A stretch of DNA of 64,000 nucleotides from Agromyces sp. Soil535 (GCF_001428255.1 NZ_LMRW01000025.1:186001-250000); one strand, 5' to 3'; shown: positions 38,309-48,028, numbered from the stretch's first letter. Numbers and translations: made by a program. The notes: generated by a model from the letters alone, not told the origin.

Positions 38309-39496
38309 ATGACCGAATCCGGGCATCTGCCCGACCGGCTGCTCCCGACGTTGGCGTCGTCGCTGTTGCGCGCTTCGGCCGACCTGCCCAGGCAACTTGC
38401 CGATTCGATCAAACACAACGTGCCCGAGTATCGGCCGCCGTCGCCGGTTACCGACCAGGAGCTGCACGAATCGTGCGTCGCCCACATCGAGTTCGTCTCT
38501 GCCCTCGGCCTGCACGATGCCGAACGCGACGAGCGGACGCGAACCATTGGCGGCATGCGGGCTCGAGCGGGTCTGCCGTTGCCGGCCATGCTCGATGCGA
38601 TCCGGGTGGGCTCGGAGTTCATTTGGAGCGCGATCCTCGAATACGCGCGCTCGTCGGAGGCGGCCGGCGATGCCGAGCTCGTGGCCGTGGCCGGCCAGGT
38701 CTGGCGGATGAACGATGCGTTCGTGAGGCTCATGAGCGAGGGGTACCACCACGAAGAGCAGCTCCGCATCATCGACGGGCAACGTGAACGATTCGCCCTC
38801 ATCGACACGGTGCTCAGTGGAAGAGATCAGCCCAACGTATCGCTCTGGCAGGCGATCGACCGGATCGGCATTCCTCGCGACCGCCCGTTCGTCGTCGTCG
38901 CCGTGGACACGCAGGGGGCGGCGCGCCTCTCCACACCGCGTATCGACCAGCTGCTGCTCGAGGAGCATATGGAGTCGGCCTGGCTCCTGCGTGCCGACGT
39001 CGAGCTCGGCATCGTCTCCTGCTTTCACGAGCAAGTGCGCTTCGTCCGCAGCGCACTGGAGCACTACCAAGTCCGCGCCGGGATCAGTCCGGTGACCGAC
39101 GACTTCAGTCACATGCCCCAAGCCGTGAGACTCGCACGAACATCGCTCGCTGCCGCAGCTCGCGGGCAGGTGAACAGCTTCTCGGACTCCGCGATCGACA
39201 CCGTCGCCGCGGGTGCACCCGATGTGGCGTCCGAGCTCTCCATGATCGTGCTCCATCCCGTCCTCGACCTACCCGAAGTCGAGCGCGACGTCATGCTCGA
39301 CACGGCGCAGACCTGGTTCGACACAGGCGGCTCAGTCGCCAAGACGGCGCGGGTGATGTTCGTACACCCGAACACCGTCCGCAACCGCTTGCGCCGCCTC
39401 GAGGCCCTCACACTGCGAAGCCTCTCCAACCCTCGCCAAGCGGCCGAGATCTATCTCGCCGTCGTCACGCTCGCCCAGCATCGCCTCAATAGATGA
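38309..39496 (+). CDS. PucR/CdaR-type transcriptional regulator
   Basis: 395 aa from ATG 38309; in-frame starts at 38261 (TTG) and 38282 (ATG) are possible. The N-terminal two thirds are a helical sensor domain and a degenerate GGDEF-like CdaR region. The C-terminal helix-turn-helix is clear: TGGSVAKTARVMFVHPNTVRNRLRRLEALT. PucR-type regulators typically activate catabolic genes in response to small molecules. The target is not obvious; the minus-strand CrtC-like gene downstream is one candidate. Confidence 0.8.
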   Translation: MTESGHLPDRLLPTLASSLLRASADLPRQLADSIKHNVPEYRPPSPVTDQELHESCVAHIEFVSALGLHDAERDERTRTIGGMRARAGLPLPAMLDAIRVGSEFIWSAILEYARSSEAAGDAELVAVAGQVWRMNDAFVRLMSEGYHHEEQLRIIDGQRERFALIDTVLSGRDQPNVSLWQAIDRIGIPRDRPFVVVAVDTQGAARLSTPRIDQLLLEEHMESAWLLRADVELGIVSCFHEQVRFVRSALEHYQVRAGISPVTDDFSHMPQAVRLARTSLAAAARGQVNSFSDSAIDTVAAGAPDVASELSMIVLHPVLDLPEVERDVMLDTAQTWFDTGGSVAKTARVMFVHPNTVRNRLRRLEALTLRSLSNPRQAAEIYLAVVTLAQHRLNR

Positions 39497-39561
39497 GAAG
39501 GCGACCGTCGCTCGTCCTGCGATGCCAGCATGTCGATCTTGGTCATGCGGCGCAGGGGCTC

Positions 39562-39576
39562 AGGACTGGGACTTCT
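39562..39576 (+). pseudogene. nrdF 3' fragment 3 (last 15 bp)
   Basis: aggactgggacttct matches the nrdF terminus exactly and is followed by cg, as in fragments 1 and 2 (ttctcg) but unlike nrdF itself (ttctaa). Alone it would be negligible, but its position between the PucR and CrtC-like genes, in line with the other fragments, makes a real remnant likely. Confidence 0.5.
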
Positions 39577-39620
39577 CGCAGAAGGGCGGCTGTTCGCCGA
39601 CATCTGGTCCTCGAACGGAT

Positions 39621-40718
39621 TCAGGATGTGGCAGGCGCGCGCGCGTGCCCGAAGTACATCAGCTCCCAGATGGCGTCGTCGGAGAACTCCTCGATCTGCT
39701 CGCCCGACCGGAACACCGTCACGGTCATCGAGCCGGCGAAGCGCAGGTACGCGCCGTCGAACCGTGCCAGCCTCGCGAAGAGGCGTTTCACGCGCGGCAA
39801 TCCGTCGACCATGAGGGCCCGCGTGAGGTCGCGCTTCCGGGTGAATGTGACCACCACCTGCTCGTCGCCCTGCTCGTAGAAATAGCGGACGACGGATGCC
39901 ACGGGCTTGCCGGTGACGTCGTCGGTGTGGACGCCGTCGGTCTCGAACCGCACGAGCGATGCGTCATCCGCCACGATCTCACCATCGCGCGCAAGCATGA
40001 AGACCGGGATCGCCTGGTGGCCGAACTTCTCGACGGCCGTGATGTACGACGCGATGACACTGTACGGGCCGGCCTGGCCACGCGCCCAGTACCAGTCGTG
40101 GATGATCTTCAGAAGGCTCACGTTGCCCCAGTTGTGGTCGTGATAGCCGACGCCGGTGACCTGCGTCGTGGCGCCGGCGACGGTGTAACTGCCGGTCACC
40201 GCGCCCTGCGGCACCGCGGGCAGCCATGCGAAGTCGAGCTCGCGGTTCGCACCGAAGAGGAAATGCCCCGTCGCCGGCCGCCATGGTCGGATCTGGCCTG
40301 TGAGCGTCACGTCGACCGACACCTCTTCGGCCGTCGCCGTGATGCGGTAGGTGTGCAGGTCGCCCTCGAATCGGTTGTCGGCGAGCCGCACGTCGGCCCG
40401 GTCGGTCGCGGCAGCCCATGATCCGGCTGGCAGGTTCAGCACCTTCTCGAACGACCGTCCGTCGGGCAGGTCGAGGTTGAGCCGCAGCAGCGGCGACAGG
40501 GGTTGGTTCGGGTTGACGGCGTCCTTGTTCTGGAACACCACCACGAGCTTGGCTCCGTCATTGAGGTGCGCGTCGAAGTACCACCATTCGTAGGTGCCCG
40601 GACGGTTGTCGGTGCGGGCACCGTCCTCCCACCGTGCGATGGTGCCCGGGTCAATCCCGAAGCGTGCATAGTCGGCGGGGCTGTCGGCCACGGATGCCAG
40701 TGTCGTGTCGCTGGCCAT
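39621..40718 (-). CDS. Lipocalin-like/CrtC (AttH)-family protein
   Basis: 365 aa, ATG at 40718 behind a strong GAAGGAG. Family markers are GTYEWWYFDAHL near residue 45, FLFGANRELDFAWLPAVPQG, GVGYHDHNWGNV and DWYWARGQAGPYSVI, as in hydroxyneurosporene synthase (CrtC) and AttH-like proteins, which have two lipocalin-like barrels. CrtC hydrates carotenoids, but most homologues outside carotenoid clusters have unknown substrates, and no carotenoid gene is nearby. It lies on the minus strand between nrdF fragments 3 and 4. Confidence 0.8.
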   Translation of the reverse strand: MASDTTLASVADSPADYARFGIDPGTIARWEDGARTDNRPGTYEWWYFDAHLNDGAKLVVVFQNKDAVNPNQPLSPLLRLNLDLPDGRSFEKVLNLPAGSWAAATDRADVRLADNRFEGDLHTYRITATAEEVSVDVTLTGQIRPWRPATGHFLFGANRELDFAWLPAVPQGAVTGSYTVAGATTQVTGVGYHDHNWGNVSLLKIIHDWYWARGQAGPYSVIASYITAVEKFGHQAIPVFMLARDGEIVADDASLVRFETDGVHTDDVTGKPVASVVRYFYEQGDEQVVVTFTRKRDLTRALMVDGLPRVKRLFARLARFDGAYLRFAGSMTVTVFRSGEQIEEFSDDAIWELMYFGHARAPATS

Positions 40719-40770
40719 GGGGACTCCTTCGTGGGGCGCGGATGCTGTGCGATCGGATGTTTTCACTGTG

Positions 40771-41436
<666 letters not shown>

Positions 41437-43017
41437 GTGGCGTGGTGGCATGATGCGGTGATCTACCAGGTATACGTCCGCAGCTTCGCCGATTCGACCG
41501 GCGACGGGGTGGGAGATCTCCGTGGGATCATCGCGAAGCTGCCCTACCTCGCGCAGCTCGGGGTCGACGCGGTCTGGCTGAACCCGTTCTACCCGTCGCC
41601 GCAGAAGGATGCCGGCTACGACGTCTCGGACTACCGAGACGTGGAGCCGCTGTTCGGGGATCTGTCGGACTTCGACAACCTGATGGGCGCCGCGCACAGG
41701 TTGGGGCTCAGGGTGGTCATCGATCTCGTTCCCAACCACACGTCGTCGGAGCATCCGTGGTTCCGCGCTGCTCTCGCAGCCCCACCGAACAGTCGCGAGC
41801 GGGCGCGGTACCTGTTCCGGGACGGACGCGGCGAGTCGGGCGAACTCCCGCCCAACGACTGGCAGTCGATCTTCGGCGGATCGGCGTGGACGCGAGTCGG
41901 TGATGGCCAGTGGTACCTCCACCTGTTCGCTCCGGAACAGCCCGACCTCGACTGGACCGATCAGGGCGTCGTCGCGGAGTTCGACGACATCCTGAGGTTC
42001 TGGCTCGACCGTGGGGTCGACGGGTTCCGGATCGACGTGGCGCACGGGCTGGCGAAGGACCCGGCCCTCGTCGACATGCCCGACCACCTCGATCCCGATA
42101 TCCCGCCGTGGGTCGCGCAGTCGCGGCATCCGTTCTGGGATCGAGACGAGGTGCACGAGGTGTACCGCCGATGGCGCAGCATCTTGGATTCCTACCCGGG
42201 CGATCGGGTGACCGTCGCGGAAGCCTGGGTGTACGACCCGACACGATTCGCCCGGTACCTGCGTCGCGATGAGCTGCATACGGCGTTCAACTTCACGTTC
42301 CTGATGGCGCCATGGGATGCGTCGGCGCTGCGAGGAGCGATCGACGACACGCTCGAGGGCCTGCGGGATGTCGGGGCGCCAGCGACGTGGGTGCTCGCGA
42401 ATCACGACGTGGCGCGGGAGGTCAGTCGGTACGGCGATGGCGCGATCGGGCTGCGTCGCGCGCGGGCGGCGTGCCTGCTCATGTTGTCGCTGCCCGGAAG
42501 CGCCTACATCTACCAGGGCGAGGAACTCGGGCTCGAGGAGGTTCGCGACATCCCGCCCGAGCTGCGACAGGATCCGCTCTACTCCCGGAGCGGTGGCGCA
42601 GATCCGGGGCGCGACGGATGCCGCGTTCCCATGCCTTGGACAGGCGACGCTCCGCCATTCGGCTTCAGCTCGAGTCCGAGCCCATGGCTGCCACAGCCGC
42701 CGACCTGGGCGGCGAAGACCGCCGAGGCGCAGGAGCGGGACCCGGCGTCGATGCTTTCCCTGTATCGCAACGCGCTGCGAATCCGGAGTTCCCGCGAAGA
42801 CCTGCGGGCCGGTGGGTTGCAGTGGCTCGATACGGATGCCTCGGTGCTGGCGTTCACCCGAGGCACTGGATTCGCGTGCGTGGTGAACACCGGCCCGGAG
42901 CCCGTGCCGCTGCCGGCCGGGCTGGCGTCAGCCCGCGTCCGGCTCGCCAGCGACCCCCTCGGGCGCGGTGGGGATCTGCCCGGCGACACCGCGGTCTGGG
43001 TCGAGCTTCCCGCGTGA
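41437..43017 (+). CDS. GH13 alpha-glucosidase-type enzyme
   Basis: 526 aa, GTG 41437 after GGAGGGAG. The (beta/alpha)8 barrel starts at once (WWHDAVIYQVYVRSFADSTGDGVGDLRGI). The conserved regions are DLVPNHTS, GFRIDVAHG with nucleophile Asp200, VAEAWV with acid/base Glu262 and LANHDVAR with Asp324. No signal peptide, so it acts in the cytoplasm on short alpha-glucosides such as maltose, sucrose or isomaltose. A C-terminal beta domain is present. It stands alone, between nrdF fragment 4 and the lysR fragment. Confidence 0.92.
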   Translation: MAWWHDAVIYQVYVRSFADSTGDGVGDLRGIIAKLPYLAQLGVDAVWLNPFYPSPQKDAGYDVSDYRDVEPLFGDLSDFDNLMGAAHRLGLRVVIDLVPNHTSSEHPWFRAALAAPPNSRERARYLFRDGRGESGELPPNDWQSIFGGSAWTRVGDGQWYLHLFAPEQPDLDWTDQGVVAEFDDILRFWLDRGVDGFRIDVAHGLAKDPALVDMPDHLDPDIPPWVAQSRHPFWDRDEVHEVYRRWRSILDSYPGDRVTVAEAWVYDPTRFARYLRRDELHTAFNFTFLMAPWDASALRGAIDDTLEGLRDVGAPATWVLANHDVAREVSRYGDGAIGLRRARAACLLMLSLPGSAYIYQGEELGLEEVRDIPPELRQDPLYSRSGGADPGRDGCRVPMPWTGDAPPFGFSSSPSPWLPQPPTWAAKTAEAQERDPASMLSLYRNALRIRSSREDLRAGGLQWLDTDASVLAFTRGTGFACVVNTGPEPVPLPAGLASARVRLASDPLGRGGDLPGDTAVWVELPA

Positions 43018-43055
43018 GGACGCCGGCGGCACCGTGAGGACCTGGTGGGCGAAGC

Positions 43056-43229
43056 CGATCGGTGCGACTCGGAGCGCCGACGCTCGACCGCACGATCAGC
43101 CTCGCCCGCCCCGCGGACGTCGCGCCGACCGCGGCGGTCGAGGTCATGCGGCACACGATCACCGCCAGCGCCACCGCGTTCGCGACCAGGGCGGGGGCGA
43201 CCATGCGGCTCGCTGATGCGAGCCCGTGA
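43056..43229 (+). pseudogene. lysR 3' fragment
   Basis: 174 bp aligned without gaps to the end of lysR (35395-35568), about 19 mismatches by eye (89% identity), including the stop codon. Nothing of the 5' part of the gene is present. It starts 38 bp after the GH13 stop. It is the tail of a second allele of that regulator left by rearrangement. Confidence 0.85.
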
Positions 43230-43367
43230 CGGTCGGGGAGCGGCCGCGGTGAGGTCGGAGCTCATCGGCAACGCGCCCGTACCCCGAACTCGTCGTGGCT
43301 CGGGGCGCGAAATGTGCCGTACACAGGTGCCAGACTGCGGGCGTCCGCGTGCCCTACTGTCATCACC

Positions 43368-44510
43368 ATGGCCACGACCGCGACTGCCTATCTCACGGGC
43401 TTCGGCCGCTACCTTCCGGGAGAGCCGGTCGACAACGAGGGGATCGCGGCGCGGCTCGGCGGGAACGATCCGGTCACCGAGCGCATCCGCCGCCGTGTCC
43501 TCGAGGCCAACGGCATCCGGCAGCGGCACTACGCACTCGACGAGCACGGCGAGCCGACCGAGCTCAACGAGGAGCTCGCGGTCAAGGCTGTTCGCGCGGC
43601 GCTCGACGATCGCGGAGTCGGCGCGGATGAGGTGCGGATGCTGGCCTGCGCGACGACGATGGGCGACGTGCTCGTGCCGGGTTTCGCGTCGATGGTGCAC
43701 GGTCGCCTCGGCGGCGGACCGATGCAACTGCTGTCCGCATCGGGCGTGTGCGCATCCGGCCTGGCCGCCCTCGATGCGGCGGTGAGCAAGATCAGGCTCG
43801 GCGACCATCCGCGCGCCGTGGTCGTCGGTTCGGAACTGGCGAGCCGCAGCCTCCGGCAGCGCCGTTTCGACGGCATCCGCGCCGGCATGGACTCCCACTT
43901 CCTCCGCTGGATGCTGTCCGACGGCGCCGGTGCCGTCGTCGTCGAGTTCCAGCCGCACCCCAGCCGGCCGTCGCTGCGGGTCGACTGGGTGCGACATGTC
44001 TCCCTCGCCCACGAGCACGACGTGTGCATGCGTGCCGGCATGGACGGCATCGAGCCGAGCGTGGGTCGCACCTGGCAGGATGCGGGCATCGCCGACGCCG
44101 AGGCGGCGGGCATGTTCGTGCTGCGGCAGGATGTCAGCGTGCTCGACGAGCTCGCCGAGGCAGGGCTTCGGCAGTTCGAGGAACTCGTCGATATCGGGCT
44201 CGTCGACGTCATGCACCTCGACCACGTCGTCTGCCACTACAGCACGAACGTATTCCGCGACCTGGCGTTCGACGGCCTCCGCCGCCGCATCCCGACCCTC
44301 GACACCGACCGGTGGTTCTCGAACCTCGAGACCCGCGGCAACACCGGCGCGGCCAGCATCTTCATCGCCCTCGAGGAGGCGTGGAGCTCGGGCCGTTTCG
44401 CCCCCGGCGAGACGGTGTTGCTCGCGGTCCCCGAGTCGGGACGATTCTCGTTCGCCTTCGCCCACCTCACCGTGGTCGCCCCACCGAATCAGCAAGGAGC
44501 ACACACATGA
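43368..44510 (+). CDS. 3-oxoacyl-ACP synthase III-like ketosynthase
   Basis: 380 aa, ATG 43368; a -10-like TACTGT at 43355-43360, 7 nt upstream, suggests a leaderless transcript. The thiolase fold is intact: YLPGEPVDNEGIAARLG at the start, catalytic Cys in SASGVCASGLAAL, His in VVCHYSTNVFRD and Asn in ETRGNTGAASIFIAL. These form the FabH-type Cys-His-Asn triad. Unlike FabH it is longer and sits outside a fatty acid operon, in a coupled three-gene set with a haem-oxygenase-like enzyme and an unknown protein. A role in condensing acyl groups for a small specialised lipid or signal is likely, but the product is unknown. Confidence 0.85.
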   Translation: MATTATAYLTGFGRYLPGEPVDNEGIAARLGGNDPVTERIRRRVLEANGIRQRHYALDEHGEPTELNEELAVKAVRAALDDRGVGADEVRMLACATTMGDVLVPGFASMVHGRLGGGPMQLLSASGVCASGLAALDAAVSKIRLGDHPRAVVVGSELASRSLRQRRFDGIRAGMDSHFLRWMLSDGAGAVVVEFQPHPSRPSLRVDWVRHVSLAHEHDVCMRAGMDGIEPSVGRTWQDAGIADAEAAGMFVLRQDVSVLDELAEAGLRQFEELVDIGLVDVMHLDHVVCHYSTNVFRDLAFDGLRRRIPTLDTDRWFSNLETRGNTGAASIFIALEEAWSSGRFAPGETVLLAVPESGRFSFAFAHLTVVAPPNQQGAHT

Positions 44511-45205
44511 CGACCGACACCATGACCGCCGCGGAGGTGCCGCCCGCAGGCGCCGAGACGCTCGCCGACCGGCTCGCGGACGTGTGGATCGAACTCGAGG
44601 AGCGCCTCGACGACGTACCCGTGCTGCGCAGGCTCGCCGACGGCACCGTGACCATCGACGACTACCGGCGGCTGCTCTTCAACCTCCGCCAGCAGGTCGT
44701 CGACGGATCGCCGTGGATCTCGCGCGCGGCATCCAGCTTCGACATCGACCACTTCGAGCTGCGGTCGGCGGCCATCCGCCACGCCGAGGAGGAGCACCGC
44801 GACTACCTCATGATCGAACGCGACTACGTCGCGATCGGGGGCTCGCTCGTCGAACTGCGCAGCGGCCGCAAGAACCTCGGCTCCGAAGCCCTCTCCGGGT
44901 ACATGTTCCACTACGCCGACCAGCCGAACCCGGTGGGCCTGCTCGGTGCGATGTTCATCATCGAAGGTCTCGGAGCGAAGCGCGCCGCCGGATGGGCCGA
45001 GCGGTTCCAGGAGGTGCTCGGGCTCGCCGACAACCAGGTGCACTTCATGCAGTACCACCAGGAGGCGGACGGCGAGCACACCGGCAACCTCGAGGCGATC
45101 CTGACCTCGGGGATCATCGACGACGCGGCCGCCGATCAGATCGTCCGCTGCGCGCAGGTCGTGGCCCGGCTCTACGCGCTGCAGCTCGAAGAACTGGACC
45201 GCTGA
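44507..45205 (+). CDS. Haem-oxygenase-like iron-containing redox enzyme
   Basis: 232 aa, ATG 44507 overlapping the ketosynthase stop by 4 nt. All-helical; DDYRRLLFNLRQQVVDGSPWISRAAS, RHAEEEHRDYLMIERDY, MFIIEGLGAKRAAGWAERF and VHFMQYHQEADGEHTGNLE fit the haem-oxygenase-like di-iron oxidase/PqqC-TenA fold. The Glu/His pairs in HAEEEH, IIEG and HQEADGEH are good metal ligands. Relatives include UndA and other oxidases that decarboxylate or cleave acyl or amino acid substrates. It probably modifies the ketosynthase product. Confidence 0.8.
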   Translation: MTTDTMTAAEVPPAGAETLADRLADVWIELEERLDDVPVLRRLADGTVTIDDYRRLLFNLRQQVVDGSPWISRAASSFDIDHFELRSAAIRHAEEEHRDYLMIERDYVAIGGSLVELRSGRKNLGSEALSGYMFHYADQPNPVGLLGAMFIIEGLGAKRAAGWAERFQEVLGLADNQVHFMQYHQEADGEHTGNLEAILTSGIIDDAAADQIVRCAQVVARLYALQLEELDR

Positions 45206-45206
45206 G

Positions 45207-46058
45207 GTGGCGGAGTTCGTCCGTTCCGACCCGAGCATGTGGGAGGCGGTCTACGCCGACCCGTCCGTGCCGCTCGACCGCGCCCTGGTGCGGCAGATCA
45301 TCAATGACCAGCGGCGCCTGTCGCGGCGCTGGCTCTACCCGATCGTGCGCGTGATCTCCCGCATCCTGGTCGCGCTCATCTCGATCGTGAAGCGCGTGCT
45401 GCCGTTCCGGTGGATGCCGCTCCGAACCATGGACGTGCTGTGCGTGTGGTTCCTGCGACGGTTCGTCTCGCCCGACGCCGTCGACCTGCTCATCCGGCAC
45501 TTCGTCGTCGAGACGAACCTCGTCAACTTCATCATCCGGAACACGCCGGTCGATATGGAGCCCGTGACGCTGCGACCCGAAGCCCTCACCGGGCTCGGCG
45601 ACCATGCCGTGGTCGAGCACGACGTCAACGTCTACGACGTACTCATCGCCCTCGACACGGTGCCGCTCACCAGACCCGACAGGCTCGACTTCACGCAGCT
45701 CGACATCCCGCCCCTCGACGCCGAGCGACAGCGCCGTCGGTTCTTCCGCCTCGACATCCAGACTGCCCTGTGCTTCATGAACATCCCGTTCTCGATGGCG
45801 CTCACGGTCGAGGAGTACCGCCGTGCGGTGCACTCCATCCGGTTCGACGACTCGTTCCTCGAGATCCTCGCGATCGTCTGCGACGACGACACCTTCCGGC
45901 ACTGGAAGGTGGGCGGACTGAGCCTCTGGATGGACTCCAACGTGGATGTGCCGCAAATGGTCTACCGTCACGCGCTCGTGTGCGAGTACGCCCACGCCCG
46001 CCTCGTGAAGCTGGCCCGCGGAGCCTATCCGCGCCAGACCAGCGTCGAATTCGACTGA
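45207..46058 (+). CDS. Protein of unknown function coupled to the ketosynthase/di-iron enzyme pair
   Basis: 283 aa, GTG 45207, one base after the preceding stop. I do not recognise the family. An arginine-flanked hydrophobic helix, RWLYPIVRVISRILVALISIVKRVLPF (written here in two parts: RWLYPIVRVISRI and LVALISIVKRVLPF), near residues 40-66 could lie along or in the membrane. A helical core follows (DLLIRHFVVETNLVNFIIR), and the C-terminal half carries many conserved-looking acidic and aromatic residues (ALTVEEYRRAVHSIRFDDS, MDSNVDVPQMVYRHALVCEYAHARL). The tight spacing implies a shared pathway. Confidence 0.7.
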   Translation: MAEFVRSDPSMWEAVYADPSVPLDRALVRQIINDQRRLSRRWLYPIVRVISRILVALISIVKRVLPFRWMPLRTMDVLCVWFLRRFVSPDAVDLLIRHFVVETNLVNFIIRNTPVDMEPVTLRPEALTGLGDHAVVEHDVNVYDVLIALDTVPLTRPDRLDFTQLDIPPLDAERQRRRFFRLDIQTALCFMNIPFSMALTVEEYRRAVHSIRFDDSFLEILAIVCDDDTFRHWKVGGLSLWMDSNVDVPQMVYRHALVCEYAHARLVKLARGAYPRQTSVEFD

Positions 46059-46152
46059 CGGGTTCGTTCGTCGCGGTCACTCGCGACCCAGCCCGGCGAT
46101 GGGCGTCATCCGCCCCTCGCTCGTCAGCGCGGTGACGCAGAATCGAATGGTG

Positions 46153-46626
46153 ATGTCGCCGGCCGCCGAGTTCATCGACCATACGCTCCAGGTTGAGGGC
46201 TCCGGGGCGCGGGCAGCGTCGGACGCGGACCGGATCGGCGGAGGGCTGGGCTTCTACGGCGCCTCGATCGGGGCGGTGCGCGGCACGGTCCGAGACGCGC
46301 AGCGGCGGTATCCCGGGATGACGCACGACGAGGTCACGACGCTCGCATCGGAGTTGTGGTCGGAGCCGGTGTACGAGCGCAGGCTCGCCGCGATCGTCCT
46401 CCTCCAGCGCCACGTGACGATGCTGCGCGGCAATGACCTCACCCGGGTCGAGCAGTTCCTCCGCGACGCGCGCGTGCCCGAACTCGTTGACCCGCTCGCT
46501 GCAGACGTCGTCCGTCCCCTCCTGGTGCGACTGGAGGGCGACGAGGCGACGCGAGGACGACGGATCATCGATCGGTGGGCGGCCGAGGCGGATCCGAACC
46601 TGCGCCGGGCTGCCTCATTCCTGTGA
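46153..46626 (+). CDS. AlkD-like DNA alkylation repair protein, short form, copy 2
   Basis: 157 aa from ATG 46153, chosen to align with copy 1 (31085); ATG 46147 is possible. It is collinear with copy 1 over its whole length and roughly three quarters identical (SELWSEPVYERRLAAIVLLQRH, FLRDARVPELVDPLAADVVRPLL), and stops at the same residue. The common end point shows that the short form predates the duplication. In contrast to copy 1, the following SUMF1-like gene is destroyed. Confidence 0.6.
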   Translation: MSPAAEFIDHTLQVEGSGARAASDADRIGGGLGFYGASIGAVRGTVRDAQRRYPGMTHDEVTTLASELWSEPVYERRLAAIVLLQRHVTMLRGNDLTRVEQFLRDARVPELVDPLAADVVRPLLVRLEGDEATRGRRIIDRWAAEADPNLRRAASFL

Positions 46627-46685
46627 ACGTCGATGAACGGGAGACTGCGCTGGTGAAGGGGATCGGGCTGGCGCGCATCGCAGGC
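46627..46685 (+). pseudogene. 5' remnant of a SUMF1-like gene
   Basis: The DNA after AlkD copy 2 aligns with that after copy 1: the spacer gatgaacgggagactgc, then a GTG start at 46653 and about 11 codons (VKGIGLARIA versus VADIELTRIA). Similarity ends near 46685. Confidence 0.65.
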
Positions 46686-46761
46686 CGCACCGGGCGTCAA
46701 CGCACTCAGGCGTCGTCACGCGCGGACCAGCAGGTTAGACCCCAGACGCGACGCGCCGGCG

Positions 46762-47433
46762 TCACGTACCGGAAGCGGCTGCGCGGGCGGCCGCCGCGGC
46801 TCGCTCCACCCACTTCGGCGTCTCGCCGTAGCGCTGGAAGGACACGAGCCGACCCGCCGCGCTGGCTTCGATGAGCTGGGCGAGCCGTCGTTCACGCGTG
46901 GACTCCTGCTTGGCGGAGAGCACCCAGTAGATGACCTGGCGGCGGTAGGCCGCGGTTGCGGCGTCCCAGAATGCGGATGCCGCGGCATCCGCTGCCAACC
47001 GGGCAGCTGCCTCGGGCGGCAGCTCGCTGTCGGGATTCTCGTGGGAGTACACGCCCGACCGGTCTTCGCGCCGTCGCTCGAAGGCGGTGATGCCGGCGGG
47101 GTGCATGCGCCCCTCGGCGGTGAGTTTCTCGACGAGCGCGATGTTCACGCTCGACCAGATGCTCGAGGGCTTGCGCGGGGTCCAACGCTGACGGCGCGCA
47201 TCCTCGTCGATGCGCTGGGACACCGAGTCGATCCATCCGAAGCACAGCGCTTCGGGCACGGCCTGCTCCCAGGTCAGCCCACGGTCGGGCACGTGCCTCT
47301 TGAACAGGCCCATCCACAGTTCGGTTTCGGTGGCGTGGTTCGCCTCGAGCCAGGCGCGGAACTCCTCGGGCGCGGAGAAGAAGATGGCGGGCCGCTCGGA
47401 TGTGCCACCCGGAGTGCCGATCCTCGTCGTCAT
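46762..47433 (-). CDS. YdeI/OmpD-associated-family protein
   Basis: 223 aa, ATG at 47433. The family's beta-rich core is visible: FFSAPEEFRAWLEANHATETELWMGLFKR, LTWEQAVPEALCFGWIDS, RWTPRKPSSIWSSVNIALVEKLTAEGRMHPAG, and the C-terminal helical RRLAQLIEASAAGRL. E. coli YdeI has been linked to antimicrobial peptide resistance; the biochemical role is unknown. It lies on the minus strand, convergent with the SUMF1 remnant. Confidence 0.85.
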   Translation of the reverse strand: MTTRIGTPGGTSERPAIFFSAPEEFRAWLEANHATETELWMGLFKRHVPDRGLTWEQAVPEALCFGWIDSVSQRIDEDARRQRWTPRKPSSIWSSVNIALVEKLTAEGRMHPAGITAFERRREDRSGVYSHENPDSELPPEAAARLAADAAASAFWDAATAAYRRQVIYWVLSAKQESTRERRLAQLIEASAAGRLVSFQRYGETPKWVERAAAAARAAASGT

Positions 47434-47552
47434 GACACGAGTCTGCCAGCAGCCACCGTCCGAGCGACGTTATGCCTGACTCTCGACGGACTCGATGCAG
47501 ACCTGGCCGCCGGGCGTAATGTTGACTCGGTCGAGGCAACGAAGGAGGCGTC

Positions 47553-47834
47553 ATGTCGGATGCCGAGCTCTCCTACTTGCGGGAACGAGCCGCCCGCGGC
47601 GACGAGGACGCAGCCGCGCAGCTCGTGGAGTTGGCCGGTGAGCGGGAAGACGCGTACGAACTGCGGCTGCTTGCCGAGAACGGCAGCACGGACGCGATGG
47701 ACCAGCGTGTGCAGCTCGTGACCGAAACGGGGGACGTCGACGAGCTCCGACGACTCGAGGCGGGTGGCAATCGAGATGCAGCCGAGGTGCTGGATGACCT
47801 CTACGAGGAGGATCCGACCGACGACGGCACCTGA
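47553..47834 (+). CDS. Small acidic protein with degenerate helical repeats
   Basis: 93 aa, ATG 47553 after AAGGAGG. Three short helical units (YLRERAARGDEDAAAQLVELAGE, YELRLLAENGSTDAMDQRVQLV, DELRRLEAGGNRDAAEVLDDLY) resemble Sel1/TPR-like repeats. It is strongly acidic and has no signal or membrane segment. Function unknown, probably a protein-binding adaptor. Confidence 0.7.
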   Translation: MSDAELSYLRERAARGDEDAAAQLVELAGEREDAYELRLLAENGSTDAMDQRVQLVTETGDVDELRRLEAGGNRDAAEVLDDLYEEDPTDDGT

Positions 47835-48028
47835 GCCCCGACCGGCGATCTCGGTGGTGCGGCTGCCACTCCCGATGCCGGGATCACGCGGACCGAAGTC
47901 CCCGCTCCCGTTCGTCGTTGAGCGAGTAGTCTGATTGGGCGGGTCGGCGACGCGGATCTCGGACGAGAGGGCAACGGTCGACCCGGCGGGCAACCTCTGA
48001 ACCAACGCCCGAACGGAGCGGCTCACCG

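Noticed and set aside
39562..39576. Chance occurrence of 15 bp of the nrdF end
   Set aside because: An exact 15-mer in the correct orientation is unlikely by chance in 64 kb, and the following cg is shared with fragments 1 and 2. Kept as a feature, but with low confidence.
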